64,000 bases of DNA from Bradyrhizobium sp. CB1650 (GCF_029761915.1 NZ_CP121695.1:3625501-3689500); one strand, 5' to 3'. Positions 18,641-28,668 are shown, counted from the stretch's first letter. Numbers and translations: made by a program. Notes: generated by a model from the sequence alone, not told the origin.

Positions 18641-18651
18641 GACCACCGCGA

Positions 18652-19113
18652 TCAGGCGATCGCGTACTGACCCCACGCCGCGCCAAAGCTTCGATCGTCG
18701 TCTGTGCGATCGGACCTGCGGCGCGGCCTCGCCGCCGAACCCGAGCCGCGCCGGTGCCTGGCATCGATCCGCTGCATGCCGATGCGAAGGCGCGCGAGCA
18801 GCACGGCAGCGCGCGCCGCGGCCCGCTTCACGAGGAATGCAATCGTTGCGGCCCGGCTCAGAATACTGAGCATCAACGCCACCGAGACGATGTCGATATA
18901 GGCGACGAGATCCCCAACCAGCATCAGTGCGGGCGGGAGCGGAACGCTGTGGTAATAGGCGATCAGCAGGATGGCCAAGGGGACGAGGGCAGCCAATTTG
19001 CGCCATGTCAGCCGGTCCAGGAGTGCCGCGAACCGCACGACCAGGACCTCCCACAGCGCATCGCCGATCGCGAGCGGGATCTCATGGCTCCACTTGCGCC
19101 ACCACTTCTTCAC
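18652..19113 (-). CDS. Hypothetical membrane protein with basic C-terminus
   Basis: 153 aa. It begins MKKWWRKWSHEIPLAIGDAL, has two or three hydrophobic helices (about 38-58, 62-85) and ends in an Arg-rich, low-complexity tail (RRGSGSAARPRRRSD). No family recognised. It sits 15 bp after the uspA stop, on the same strand, so it may be co-transcribed with uspA. Confidence 0.55.
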   Translation of the reverse strand: MKKWWRKWSHEIPLAIGDALWEVLVVRFAALLDRLTWRKLAALVPLAILLIAYYHSVPLPPALMLVGDLVAYIDIVSVALMLSILSRAATIAFLVKRAAARAAVLLARLRIGMQRIDARHRRGSGSAARPRRRSDRTDDDRSFGAAWGQYAIA

Positions 19114-19128
19114 GGCATTGCTCCGAGC

Positions 19129-19554
19129 TCAGTGCCTGACCACCAGCACCGAGCACTTGGCGTAGCGCACGACATGTCCCGCATTCGAGCCCAGGAAGTA
19201 GGTGCGCATCGCCGGCCGGTGCGAGGTCATGACGATCAAATCGGCCTTCATGTGGGCCGCTTCCTCCAAAATCTCGTGATAGATGCCGCCCTGGCGCACC
19301 ACGCTGGAGATGCGCGCCGGTTCGATGCCGGACTCGCGGGCGACGATGGCGAGCGCTTCCTCCGAGGTCTGGCGCTGCTGCTCGTCGAAATCCGCCGGCA
19401 CATATTCGGCGAGCATCACCGGCGTCATCGGCAGCACATTGAGCAGCCGTACTGTTCCGCTCCAGGTCTGCGACAGCGTCGCCGCGGTCGCAATCGCCGG
19501 CTTTGCCAGATCGGTGTCGGCGAGGTCGATGGGCACGAGAATGGACTTGAACAT
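19129..19554 (-). CDS. Universal stress protein UspA family
   Basis: 141 aa from ATG 19554 (MFKSILVPIDLAD), chosen because GAGAGGGAGG lies just upstream. The Usp fold is clear: the N-terminal beta strand with Asp in VPIDLAD, a variable middle, and the C-terminal block TSHRP...LGSNAGHVVRYAKCSVLVV. The first two glycines of the classical ATP loop (G-x2-G-x9-G-S) are replaced, as in the alphaproteobacterial SHRP subgroup. Nucleotide binding is therefore uncertain. Confidence 0.88.
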   Translation of the reverse strand: MFKSILVPIDLADTDLAKPAIATAATLSQTWSGTVRLLNVLPMTPVMLAEYVPADFDEQQRQTSEEALAIVARESGIEPARISSVVRQGGIYHEILEEAAHMKADLIVMTSHRPAMRTYFLGSNAGHVVRYAKCSVLVVRH

Positions 19555-19610
19555 CTGCGCCTCCCTCTCAATCAAGCCGGATCAACCGGTCGAGACGGCG
19601 CCCGCGCGTC

Positions 19611-20147
19611 TCATCCCAGTCTCAGCAGCTTGGGGCTGACGAACAGCACCAGTTTGCCGCGGCGGTAGGCCACGTCTTCCCAATCCTTGACGTCAAAGTC
19701 GAAGATCGCAAGCCCCGCGGTTGGCAGGTTATGGGCGAGCGCCTTGGCGCCGGCCGGATCGCCGCCGCCCATCAGCATCAGGGCGACCTCGTGCATGCCG
19801 GGATTGTGACCGATCAGCATCAACCGCCTGGGGCTGGCGGGCACGGTTGCAGTGCGGATGGAATCCAGGATCTGCGCAGGGTCGGCGCCGTAGAGTTCCG
19901 GCAGGATCTCGACCTGCGGCGCCGCGACGCGGTCCATCATCGCTTCCCAGGCGATGTCCCAGGTCTGCCTCGCCCGCACGGCGTGAGACACCAGCACGGT
20001 CTCGGGGAACGGCGGATGGGCGGCGATCCAGTCTCCCATTTCCGCCGCATCCCGGCGGCCGCGGTCGTCGAGCCGGCGATCCTGGTCACGGCCGCTGGAT
20101 GCGTCCGTCTCGGTTTTGGCGTGACGCAGCAGCATCAAACGGCGCAT
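19611..20147 (-). CDS. sixA: SixA-like phosphohistidine phosphatase
   Basis: 178 aa histidine phosphatase. The catalytic RHG-type motif is LLRHAKTE with His9, the alpha-SixA form DRRLDDRGRRDA follows, and the second His is in LIGHNPGMHE. SixA removes phosphate from histidine phosphotransfer or PTS proteins. The gene lies 56 bp upstream of uspA on the same strand. Confidence 0.85.
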   Translation of the reverse strand: MRRLMLLRHAKTETDASSGRDQDRRLDDRGRRDAAEMGDWIAAHPPFPETVLVSHAVRARQTWDIAWEAMMDRVAAPQVEILPELYGADPAQILDSIRTATVPASPRRLMLIGHNPGMHEVALMLMGGGDPAGAKALAHNLPTAGLAIFDFDVKDWEDVAYRRGKLVLFVSPKLLRLG

Positions 20148-20240
20148 GGCATTCCCGAATCGTTACGCGTCCTGGATAATCTACAGACGCCGGTTGAGGA
20201 CAAGGTGACAAGCGCCCGATCGGTCCTTTAAGAAAACGGC

Positions 20241-21701
20241 ATGAGCGAGACTTTCACAAGCGTGTCCCAGGAAGAAGCCGGCTTTCGCGAGCGCGAGCGG
20301 CTGACATTCGATCTCGACGCCGACATCTGCGTCATCGGAGCCGGTCTCGCCGGGCTCTCCGTCGCGCTGGAGGCGGCCCGGTTAGGGACCAGCGTCGCCG
20401 TGCTCGAGGGGCGTCACATCGGCTGGAACGCCTCGGGCAACCAGCTCGGCACGGTGATGCCGGGCTTCGCGCTGCCGCTCGCCGAGCTGGTCGAGCGCGT
20501 CGGCTTCGAGGACGCGCGCGAACTGTGGACCTTGTCGCAGGAGGGGGCCGAATTCGTTCGCGCCAATGCCACCGAGGAGAACATGCCGGGCATTGGCGTC
20601 AGCCACGGCGTGCTGGAGGTGTCCAACGTCGATGTCGGCGACCGGCTGATCAGCCGCTTGCAGATGCTCAACGAGGACTTCGACACGGAGGTCGAGGGCT
20701 GGCAGGTCGATCGCGTCCGCGAGGTCATCAAGACGGATCGTTACTTCCACGGCATGTACTATCCCAGGGCGTTCCGGGTCGACGGCCGCAAATACGTGCA
20801 TGGTCTTGCCGCGCTGGCTCGGCGGGCGGGCGCGCGCATCTTCGAGGATACGCCGGTGGTCAGCATCGATCATTCCGGTATCCGCAAGCGCATCGTCACG
20901 CCGTCGGCGCGGCTGCGCGCGACCCACATCGTGCTCGCCGGAAACATCCACCTCGGCGCGCCCTTGAAGCGCCTCTCGGAGACGCTGCTGCCGGTGTCGC
21001 GCTATGCCGGCATGACCGCGCCGCTCGGTGAGCGCGTCCATGACATCATCGCGTTCAAGGGATCGGTGATGGACTCCGACGGCGTCGACCATTTCAGCAT
21101 CGTCGACGGCGACCGGCTGATGTGGGAGAGCCCGGAAACCACCTGGGCTGCACGCCCGCAGCGTTTCGCCGGGGCCATCAGGCGGCGGATCCGAACCATC
21201 TTCCCCGAGCTCGGCAATGTCGAGATTGCCGATATGTTCGGCGGCGCCACCGGCCAGACCGTGCACGGCATGCCGCAGATCGGCCAGTTGCGCAAAGGCC
21301 TGTGGGTGGCGAGCGGCTTTGGCCGCCAGGGCATGAACACCTCGGCCATGGCAGGACAATTGATCGCGCGCAGCGTCCTGAGGGGCGACGAGCGCTGGCG
21401 GCTGTTCTCGCCGTTCGAGCTGGTGTGGGCAGGAGGCGCGACCGGACGGGTTGCGGGCCAACTCGTCGGGGTCTGGGGCAGGGCGAGTTCCGCCGCCGCG
21501 GGCTCGCTGGCCCGCTATCGCGAAAGGGTACGGGTCAGGGAACGCGAGCGGGAGGCGCGGCTCGCCGAAGCCAACCGGGTCGCCGGCACCGGTCCGCGCC
21601 GCCCCCGCCCGGGCCACCCGCGGCCGGTGCGGCCTACCGCACCGCCGGAACAGGCTCCGGCGATGGCCGAGGCCGGGGAGGAGGAACGCCTCTCCCAATA
21701 A
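20241..21701 (+). CDS. FAD-dependent oxidoreductase, DAO family
   Basis: 486 aa. A Rossmann FAD motif, VIGAGLAGLSVAL, is at residues 31-43, and GLWVASGFGRQGMNTSAM near residue 365 is the C-terminal FAD-contacting block of D-amino-acid oxidase-like enzymes such as gamma-glutamylputrescine oxidase. The last 70 residues are unusual: after a possible hydrophobic segment come Arg/Glu repeats (RERVRVREREREARLAE) and a Pro/Arg-rich tail. The substrate is probably an amine or amino acid, but this cannot be fixed by context. Confidence 0.8.
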   Translation: MSETFTSVSQEEAGFRERERLTFDLDADICVIGAGLAGLSVALEAARLGTSVAVLEGRHIGWNASGNQLGTVMPGFALPLAELVERVGFEDARELWTLSQEGAEFVRANATEENMPGIGVSHGVLEVSNVDVGDRLISRLQMLNEDFDTEVEGWQVDRVREVIKTDRYFHGMYYPRAFRVDGRKYVHGLAALARRAGARIFEDTPVVSIDHSGIRKRIVTPSARLRATHIVLAGNIHLGAPLKRLSETLLPVSRYAGMTAPLGERVHDIIAFKGSVMDSDGVDHFSIVDGDRLMWESPETTWAARPQRFAGAIRRRIRTIFPELGNVEIADMFGGATGQTVHGMPQIGQLRKGLWVASGFGRQGMNTSAMAGQLIARSVLRGDERWRLFSPFELVWAGGATGRVAGQLVGVWGRASSAAAGSLARYRERVRVREREREARLAEANRVAGTGPRRPRPGHPRPVRPTAPPEQAPAMAEAGEEERLSQ

Positions 21702-21790
21702 GTTGAGAGAAATCTCCGCCTGACAGTGTAACGTCAGCCGTTAGAGCCCGTATCTCAGCGCGGGGACTCGCCTCGCGCACGGAGAATGAG

Positions 21791-22303
21791 ATGTTTGACC
21801 GCCGCATTCTGTTGACGACTGTCGCCGGCCTGTTCGGCCTTTCAGCCTTCCGCTGGCTGCGAGCATCGCCCGCCGAGGCTGGTGAAAAGGCCGCGGAAAA
21901 GTTCGAGATCGAGAAGACCGAGGCCGAGTGGCGCGCCCAGCTCACGCCGCAGCAATACGAGATCCTGCGTAACCATGGCACCGAGCGGCCGGGCTCCAGC
22001 CCGCTCCTGAAGGAGCACCGCAAAGGCATCTTTGCCTGTGCTGGCTGCGATCTGCCGCTGTTTGCCTCCGAGACCAAGTTCGAGAGCGGCACGGGCTGGC
22101 CGAGCTTCTACCAGCCGATCGAGGGCAATGTCGGCAAGACCGAGGATCGGACCTACGGCATGGTCCGCACCGAGGTGCATTGCCGCCGCTGCGGCGGCCA
22201 TCTTGGCCACGTCTTCGACGACGGCCCGAAGCCGACGGGATTGCGCTACTGCATCGACGGTTTCGGGCTGGTCTTCCATCCGGCCTCGGCATCGGCAACC
22301 TGA
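21791..22303 (+). CDS. msrB: Exported peptide-methionine (R)-S-oxide reductase
   Basis: 170 aa. The N-terminus ([20 protein letters not shown]) is a signal peptide or anchor, so the enzyme probably acts in the periplasm. The MsrB domain has the zinc pairs Cys83/Cys86 (CAGC) and Cys131/Cys134 (CRRC), the GTGWPSF substrate block and catalytic Cys154 in RYCIDGFG. It reduces methionine-R-sulfoxide in proteins. GGAGAATGAG precedes the ATG. Confidence 0.9.
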   Translation: MFDRRILLTTVAGLFGLSAFRWLRASPAEAGEKAAEKFEIEKTEAEWRAQLTPQQYEILRNHGTERPGSSPLLKEHRKGIFACAGCDLPLFASETKFESGTGWPSFYQPIEGNVGKTEDRTYGMVRTEVHCRRCGGHLGHVFDDGPKPTGLRYCIDGFGLVFHPASASAT

Positions 22304-22340
22304 GGTATGATCCCGGCAATTGTTGCCGGCCCGGCAATTG

Positions 22341-22364
22341 TGCCCCGGTCATCTGGCCGGGGCA
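22341..22364 (+). terminator. Hairpin after msrB
   Basis: Stem TGCCCCGG / CCGGGGCA with an 8-nt loop, 38 bp after the msrB stop. It is followed by a moderately AT-rich stretch but no clear T-tract. Confidence 0.4.
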
Positions 22365-22403
22365 TGTCCATTTAAGTCATTGATTTTTTGAGAATACCCG
22401 CAT

Positions 22404-22419
22404 TGGCATAGGCCTTGCG
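22404..22419 (+). promoter_or_regulatory. Sigma-54 promoter of flgE
   Basis: TGGCATAGGCCTTGC matches the -24/-12 consensus with the required GG-N10-GC spacing. It lies 65 bp upstream of the flgE ATG. In Caulobacter-type hierarchies hook genes use sigma-54 with FlbD. Confidence 0.8.
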
Positions 22420-22483
22420 ACGTCTCCTTTCGACTGCGGCCATGGGTCGACCGGCCGCCGAGATCGGATTTGGAGACAAAGTT

Positions 22484-24766
22484 ATGGGTATCTTCGATGC
22501 AATGAACACCTCGGTGGGTGGCCTGCAGGCGCAGTCCTATGCGCTGCAGAACATTTCCGGCAACATCGCGAACTCATCCACCACCGGTTACAAGGGCATC
22601 GGGACCAGCTTCGAGGACCTCATCCCCGACTCCTCGGTGCCGAGCAAGCAAGTCGCCGGCGGCGTCACCGCGCATGCGCAGGCGACCATCACCACCCAAG
22701 GCACGATCTCGGCCTCCAGCGTCGCCACCAACATGGCGATCACCGGTGACGGCTTCTTCTCGGTGCAGAAGGCGAGCGGCGTCGTCGACAACGTGCCGGT
22801 GTTCAACGGCGTCACCTATTACACCCGCCGCGGCGACTTCCAGGTCAATGCCAACGGCAACCTTGTCAACGGCGCCGGCTACTATCTCATGGGCGTCGCG
22901 GTCGACCCGAAGACCGGCAACCCGCTCGGCAACGTGCCGACGGTGCTGCAATTCCAGAACAACTTCATCCCGGCGCAGGCGACCACCTCGATCCAGTATG
23001 CGGCGAACCTGCCGACCCAGCCGAACACGGTGGCAAGCTCGACGGCGCAGAGCGGCTCGCTGCTCGCGGCCGGCGGACTGAACCCGTCCGATTTCGCGTC
23101 CAATCCGCTGATCGTGGGCACGCCGCCCCCGCCCTATACGAACGCGACGGTCTCCGGCGCGGCTGCCACCGGCAATCTGCGCTCGGCCTATACGTCGACG
23201 ACCGCGACGGGCTCGGTGGCGCTGGTGGACAGCGCTTCAGCCGTCGCAACCGGCGCCACGTCCCTCGATTCGGGCGTGAGCCCGCATCTCAACACTACCC
23301 TTCTCAACAGCCTGGCCGGCACGCAGATGGTGATCAACGGCCAAACGATCAAATTCGACAGCACCGTCTCAGGCGTCTCGACATCCGGCAGCACCACCAC
23401 GATCGGTCTGCTCTCGCCCACCGGCGCAAAGGTGTCTGACATCTTGAATGCGATCACGGCGGCGGCCGGCGGCGCCCCCGCCGCTGCGACAGTGACGTCC
23501 AGCGGCAACATCCAGATCAAAACCAGCACCACCGCCGATGTGTCGGTCACCGGCACCGCGGCCGGCCTGCTCGGCATCAGCAGCGTGACGCGCGGCGGCA
23601 ACGTGCTGTCGACCCCCGCGATTACCAGCACAACTGTGTTGGGTGGCGCTGCGACGGCGGGCGGTTCGGAAGTCCTCTCATCTGGATTCCAGGCGGGGTC
23701 GGCGGGGCCGCCCGTCGTTCCCCCCGATACCATCACGGTGAACGGTCAGACGCTAACTTTCGTCTCCGCGCCCACGTCCAACCCGAACCAGATCAGCGTC
23801 ACGGACGACATCTCGACCCTGCTCAGCAAGATCGACAATCTCAGCGGCGCGACAGGCTCCTCGATCGCCAACGGCGTGATCACGCTGAACACCGGTACCG
23901 CCAACCCCACCCTGACGGTGTCCAGCTCCAACAGCGCGGCTTTCGCCGCGCTCGGCTTCACGTCAGCCGTCTCCAAGAACCGCGGCGGCGGCGGCACCGC
24001 GGGTACGGGCACCGTGATCGGCAACGACGTCGCCACCTTCACCAAGGAATCGATCAGCGGCGGCGCGGTGACCGCCTACAACGCGGCCGGCACGCCAGTG
24101 AATCTGCAACTGCGCTGGGCCAAGACCGACAGCGCCTCGCTCGGCACGGGTCATTCCGACACCTGGAATCTGTTCTACCAGACCGATCCCAATGCAACCG
24201 GCACCGCGGTTGCCTGGACCAACTCGGGGCAGGCCTTCACCTTTGCTGCCGACGGTTCGCTGACCTCGCCGAGCGGCTCGGGCATCACCCTCAACAACGT
24301 CACCGTCGGCGGTCAGTCGCTCGGCTCGGTCGCCTTCAACATCTCCTCGGGCGGGCTGACGCAATATGCGAGCACCAGCGGGGCGGTGACGATCAACACC
24401 ATCACGCAGAACGGCTACGCCGCCGGTCAGCTCCGCTCGGTCGCGGTCAGCAACAACGGCCTCGTGGTCGGCACCTTCTCCAACGGCCAGAACCTCGACC
24501 TCGCCGCGGTGACGCTGTCGCACTTCAACGGCACCAACTACCTGAAGGCACTCGACGGCGGCGCCTACGCCGTCACCGATCAATCGGGCCCGGCGATCGC
24601 CGGCGCGTCCGGTACCATCAGCGGCTCGTCGCTGGAGGGATCCAATACCGACATCGCCGACGAATTCACCAAGTTGATCGTGACCCAGCAGGCCTACTCG
24701 GCAAACACCAAGGTCATCACGACGGCGAATTCGATGGTGCAGGACCTCTTGAACGTGTTGCGCTGA
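22484..24766 (+). CDS. flgE: Flagellar hook protein FlgE
   Basis: 760 aa from ATG 22484 (MGIFDAMNTSVGGLQAQSYA), with GGAG upstream; an upstream ATG at 22415 would overlap the promoter. The N-terminal rod/hook helix, ALQNISGNIANSSTTGYKG, and the C-terminal block SSLEGSNTDIADEFTKLIVT are diagnostic. The central domain is greatly enlarged compared with the 400-aa enteric hook and is rich in Thr/Ser and Ala. It forms the joint between basal body and filament. First gene of flgE-flgK-flgL. Confidence 0.95.
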   Translation: MGIFDAMNTSVGGLQAQSYALQNISGNIANSSTTGYKGIGTSFEDLIPDSSVPSKQVAGGVTAHAQATITTQGTISASSVATNMAITGDGFFSVQKASGVVDNVPVFNGVTYYTRRGDFQVNANGNLVNGAGYYLMGVAVDPKTGNPLGNVPTVLQFQNNFIPAQATTSIQYAANLPTQPNTVASSTAQSGSLLAAGGLNPSDFASNPLIVGTPPPPYTNATVSGAAATGNLRSAYTSTTATGSVALVDSASAVATGATSLDSGVSPHLNTTLLNSLAGTQMVINGQTIKFDSTVSGVSTSGSTTTIGLLSPTGAKVSDILNAITAAAGGAPAAATVTSSGNIQIKTSTTADVSVTGTAAGLLGISSVTRGGNVLSTPAITSTTVLGGAATAGGSEVLSSGFQAGSAGPPVVPPDTITVNGQTLTFVSAPTSNPNQISVTDDISTLLSKIDNLSGATGSSIANGVITLNTGTANPTLTVSSSNSAAFAALGFTSAVSKNRGGGGTAGTGTVIGNDVATFTKESISGGAVTAYNAAGTPVNLQLRWAKTDSASLGTGHSDTWNLFYQTDPNATGTAVAWTNSGQAFTFAADGSLTSPSGSGITLNNVTVGGQSLGSVAFNISSGGLTQYASTSGAVTINTITQNGYAAGQLRSVAVSNNGLVVGTFSNGQNLDLAAVTLSHFNGTNYLKALDGGAYAVTDQSGPAIAGASGTISGSSLEGSNTDIADEFTKLIVTQQAYSANTKVITTANSMVQDLLNVLR

Positions 24767-24801
24767 TTGGCGCGTGACGTAACCAAAGGCGGTAAGTACA
24801 C

Positions 24802-26685
24802 ATGGGTTTGAGTTCAGCCCTCGCCAGCGCAATGAGCGGTCTGCGTGCCAACCAGGCCGCGCTCTCGATCGTCTCCTCGAACGTCGCAAACTCGCAGACG
24901 CCGGGTTACGTCGTCCAGACCCCGAACCAGATCGAGGTCACCACCGGCGACTTCGGCTCGACGGCGATGACGACCGGCGTCAGCCGGGAGCTCGACACTT
25001 ACGTGCTGAACCAGCTCCGCACAGAGACCGGCGGCAGCGGCTATGCGGACCAGATGGCCAACATTCTGAAGCAGCTTCAGAATGTGTACGGCACGCCCGG
25101 CAATGACGGCACGCTCGAAACCGCGCTGAACAATTTCACCTCGGCGCTGCAGGCGCTGTCAACCAGCGCCGGCTCGTCGTCGGCGCAGACTGTCGCGCTC
25201 GGCGCGGCGCAGACACTGGCGCAGCAGCTCAACGTCACGACCAAGGGCATCCAGTCGTTGCGCTCCAACGTCGAGCAGGATCTCGGCACCTCGGCGCAGC
25301 AGGCGAACGTGGCGATGCAGAAGATCGCCGACATCAACACCAAGCTGCAGGGCCTGTCGGCGAACGATCCGTCCGCCGCGACGCTGATGGATCAGCGCGA
25401 CCAGGCCATCAACGCGCTGTCGAAATTCGTCGACGTCCGTGTCGTCACCGACGGTTCGAACCAGGCCAACATCTTCACCAACACCGGCATCCAGCTCGTC
25501 GGTGCCGGGCTCGCCTCGCAATTCTCCTTCGCGTCGGCCGGCGCGCTCGGGGCGACCTCGCTCTACAACACCGATCCGGCCAAGTCCGGAGTCGGTGCGT
25601 TCAACATCAGGCTGCCGAACGGCTCGCAGGTCGACGTCGTCGCCAACAACGTCGTCTCCTCGGGCCAGATCGCGGCCGATCTGAAGCTGCGCGACCAGAC
25701 CCTGGTGCAGGCGCAGAACCAGATCGACCAGCTCGCTGCGACGATGGCGAGCGCGCTGTCCGACAAGTCCACGGCCGGCAGCGCGGTCTCCGGCCCGCCG
25801 GCCGGCTTCGACGTCGATCTCGCCGGCGCGCAGCCCGGCAACACCGTCAACGTCACCTATACGGACACAACGACCAACACCCAGCGCCAGATCACGCTGG
25901 TCAACGTCACCGATCCGGCGGCGCTGCCGCTCCAGAACGCCACCAATGCCAACCCGATGCGGGTCGGCGTGAATTTCTCCGGCGGCATGGGCGCGATCGC
26001 CTCCGCGCTCAACACCGCTCTTGCCGGCACGCATCTGACATTCTCCGCCGCGCCGTCGCCGGCCACCGCCACGACGCTGCGGATCACGGACGACAACACC
26101 GGCCTCACCAAGGTCAATTCGTCGTCCAGCACCAAGACGATCTCCTCGCTCACATCCGGCAACCCGCAATTGCCGCTGTTCACCGACGGTGGCCAGGCTC
26201 TATATACCGGCGCGATCACGGCATCGGGCTCGCAGATGACCGGCCTTGCTGGCCGCATTGCCGTCAACACATCGCTGGTCACCGACCCGACCCGGCTGTC
26301 GGTCTACAGCACCTCACCGGTGACGCCGGCCGGCGACACCACGCGCTCGGACTATCTCTACTCGCAGCTCACCACGGCGGTGTTTTCGTATTCGCCGCAG
26401 ACCGGCCTCGGCTCGGCGAGCCAGCCGTTTAGCGGCAGCGTCTCGAACTACCTCCAGCAGTTCCTGAGCGTCCAGAGCAACGCGGCGACGCAGGCGACCC
26501 AGCTTCAGCAGGGCCAGAGCGTCGTGGTGTCGACGCTTCAGGCCAAGTTCAACTCGACCTCCAGCGTCAATCTCGACTCGGAGATGTCGAATCTGATCCA
26601 GCTCCAGAATGCCTATGCCGCCAACGCCCACGTCATGTCGGTGGTGCAGAGCATGATGAACACCTTGCTCCAGGCTCAAGTGTAA
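24802..26685 (+). CDS. flgK: Flagellar hook-associated protein 1 (FlgK)
   Basis: 627 aa. It has the N-terminal block MGLSSALASAMSGLRANQAA with SNVANSQTPGYV. The C-terminal coiled region is NLDSEMSNLIQLQNAYAANA, followed by the MMNTLLQAQV terminus typical of FlgK. It forms the first hook-filament junction zone. It starts 35 bp after flgE and is followed after 21 bp by flgL, so they form one operon behind the sigma-54 promoter. Confidence 0.95.
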   Translation: MGLSSALASAMSGLRANQAALSIVSSNVANSQTPGYVVQTPNQIEVTTGDFGSTAMTTGVSRELDTYVLNQLRTETGGSGYADQMANILKQLQNVYGTPGNDGTLETALNNFTSALQALSTSAGSSSAQTVALGAAQTLAQQLNVTTKGIQSLRSNVEQDLGTSAQQANVAMQKIADINTKLQGLSANDPSAATLMDQRDQAINALSKFVDVRVVTDGSNQANIFTNTGIQLVGAGLASQFSFASAGALGATSLYNTDPAKSGVGAFNIRLPNGSQVDVVANNVVSSGQIAADLKLRDQTLVQAQNQIDQLAATMASALSDKSTAGSAVSGPPAGFDVDLAGAQPGNTVNVTYTDTTTNTQRQITLVNVTDPAALPLQNATNANPMRVGVNFSGGMGAIASALNTALAGTHLTFSAAPSPATATTLRITDDNTGLTKVNSSSSTKTISSLTSGNPQLPLFTDGGQALYTGAITASGSQMTGLAGRIAVNTSLVTDPTRLSVYSTSPVTPAGDTTRSDYLYSQLTTAVFSYSPQTGLGSASQPFSGSVSNYLQQFLSVQSNAATQATQLQQGQSVVVSTLQAKFNSTSSVNLDSEMSNLIQLQNAYAANAHVMSVVQSMMNTLLQAQV

Positions 26686-26706
26686 CCAGTACAGGGCTCT
26701 GAAAAG

Positions 26707-28596
26707 ATGTCGATCAGCAGCATCAACTACTCCTCGTCGGTCCTCGGCGCGCAGATCCGCAACATCAATCAGCAGCTCACCGACCTATCGACGCAGCTCT
26801 CGACCGGCAAGCTGTCGCAGAACTATTCGGGCATGGGCACCAACGAAGGGTTTGCGATCGCCTCGCGCGCGCAGCTCTCCAACATCGGCGCCTATACCGA
26901 CACGATCACCAACGTCAACGTCAACATCAACCTCGCCAACACCGCGCTGCAGTCGCTGACGACGATCCGCAACACCGTGCAGACGGGCTCCGCCAACACC
27001 GCGCAGGACCTGAACGTCTACGGACAGACCATCGCCCAGAACACTGCCGCGGTCCAGTTCGGCTCGATGGTCGGCGTTCTCAACACGCAGTCGGGCAACC
27101 GCTATCTGTTCTCCGGAACCGCCGTCAACACGCAGCCGGTGGCGGACGCCGACGTCATCATCAACGGCACCACGACGCAGGTCGGATTCAAGACCGTGAT
27201 GGCCGAGCGCCAGGCTGCCGATCTCGGCGCCAACGGCATGGGGCGGCTGGTGCAGACGCAGGCGGCAGGCGCGATCAATGTGGCGGAAGACTCTGCGACG
27301 TCGCCGTTCGGACTGAAGATTTCGGCGGTCTCCTCGACGTTGACCGGCGCAACCGTGACCGGCCCAAGCGGCTCGCCGGTGTCCTTCTCGGTCAACCTCA
27401 ACGGCGTCAATCCCAACAACGGCGACAAGCTGAGTGTTCAATTCACGCTGCCGGACGGTACGACCGAGCAGATCAACCTGACTGCGTCGAGCGTAACGCC
27501 GACGCCAGCGGGCAGCTTTGCGATCGATACCACGACCCCGGCCAATACGGCAACCAACCTCAATACCGCCTTGAACACCGCGATCAAGAAGCTCGCCAAT
27601 ACCTCGTTGGTGGCTGCGTCCGCCGTGACCGCCGGCGACAATTTCTTCAACACGGCGAGCTCGGCGATCGGGACCGCGGCGGTCACCAATCAAGCGGCAC
27701 CTCCGGCTTCGACCACGGCCACGGGCGCGACGGCGCTGTCGGGCGCAATTGGGTCGGATTCGATATCGCCCGGTTTCTCCGCCGGCGATTCCATCACCGT
27801 CAACGGCACCACGCTGAGCTTCGTCGCGTCGGGCGCGACCGGCAACCAGCTCAACGTCACCGACAGCATCCAGACTCTGCTGAGCAAGATCGACTCGATC
27901 ACGGGTACCTCGAAGCCGTCGACGATCCATGGCGGGGTGATCACGATCAACACCGACGATGCGGCGGGTCTGAGCATATCGGGCTCGACTGCGAGCGCCA
28001 CGGCCGCGCTGAACACGCTCGGCTTCAGCTCGTCCCCGGTCACCGCCACGCAACCGCCGCTGCGCGTCGGCACTTCGCCCGCGAGCTCGGCGACCACGCT
28101 GGTGAACGGCTCGGCCAACACCGTGAAATGGTACCAGGGCAATGACGGCCCCGGTTCGCCGCGCTCGACCGCCATGGCGCGGGTCGACGACTCCGTCACG
28201 GTGCAATATGGCGCACAGGCCGACGAGGATGCGATCCGCCGGCAGTTGCAGGCGATCGCCGTGTTCGGCACGTTCTCAACCTCGCCGACTGGGCAATATT
28301 CAGGCGGGCAGGTTGCCGCGCTCAGCCTGCGCACGACCCAGGCGCTGACGCAGCAGCCCGGGCAGCAGCGCATCGAGGACATCCAGACCGACATCGCGAT
28401 GGCCCAGAACACGATGAAGGACGCGACGACGCGCCAGACCCAGGCCAAGGCGCAGCTCCAGACCATCATCGACCAGGCGGAGTCGGCCTCTCCCGACCAG
28501 GTGGCGAGCGAAATCCTGGCGCTGCAGAACGCGCTCCAGGCCTCCTATCAGACCACCGCGAACCTCGCGCAGCTCTCGCTCGTCAAGTTCCTGTAA
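26707..28596 (+). CDS. flgL: Flagellar hook-associated protein 3 (FlgL)
   Basis: 629 aa, about twice the length of enteric FlgL. It begins with a flagellin-like coiled N-terminus (LTDLSTQLSTGKLSQNYSG, ANTALQSLTTIRNTV) and GNRYLFSGT, which is diagnostic for FlgL. A Thr/Ala-rich insert is followed by the C-terminal helix EILALQNALQASYQTTANL. It completes the hook-filament junction. Its large middle insertion parallels the enlarged flagellins downstream. Confidence 0.92.
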   Translation: MSISSINYSSSVLGAQIRNINQQLTDLSTQLSTGKLSQNYSGMGTNEGFAIASRAQLSNIGAYTDTITNVNVNINLANTALQSLTTIRNTVQTGSANTAQDLNVYGQTIAQNTAAVQFGSMVGVLNTQSGNRYLFSGTAVNTQPVADADVIINGTTTQVGFKTVMAERQAADLGANGMGRLVQTQAAGAINVAEDSATSPFGLKISAVSSTLTGATVTGPSGSPVSFSVNLNGVNPNNGDKLSVQFTLPDGTTEQINLTASSVTPTPAGSFAIDTTTPANTATNLNTALNTAIKKLANTSLVAASAVTAGDNFFNTASSAIGTAAVTNQAAPPASTTATGATALSGAIGSDSISPGFSAGDSITVNGTTLSFVASGATGNQLNVTDSIQTLLSKIDSITGTSKPSTIHGGVITINTDDAAGLSISGSTASATAALNTLGFSSSPVTATQPPLRVGTSPASSATTLVNGSANTVKWYQGNDGPGSPRSTAMARVDDSVTVQYGAQADEDAIRRQLQAIAVFGTFSTSPTGQYSGGQVAALSLRTTQALTQQPGQQRIEDIQTDIAMAQNTMKDATTRQTQAKAQLQTIIDQAESASPDQVASEILALQNALQASYQTTANLAQLSLVKFL

Positions 28597-28603
28597 TGGA
28601 GCG

Positions 28604-28618
28604 TTAAGGCGCCGTTAA
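28604..28618 (+). promoter_or_regulatory. Perfect CtrA box TTAA-N7-TTAA upstream of the four-gene cassette
   Basis: TTAAGGCGCCGTTAA, followed by CC, matches the CtrA full-site consensus exactly. It is 51 bp upstream of the glycosyltransferase-like gene. A cell-cycle-controlled promoter separate from the flgEKL operon is likely. Confidence 0.65.
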
Positions 28619-28668
28619 CCATGCCTGTTTACCTCTTGGTGAGGATTTGAGCGGGGGCGGGGCCATCA

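Noticed and set aside
22376..22390. TTAA-N7-ATTT upstream of flgE as a CtrA box
   Set aside because: The second half-site has two mismatches, and a good sigma-54 promoter already explains flgE expression.
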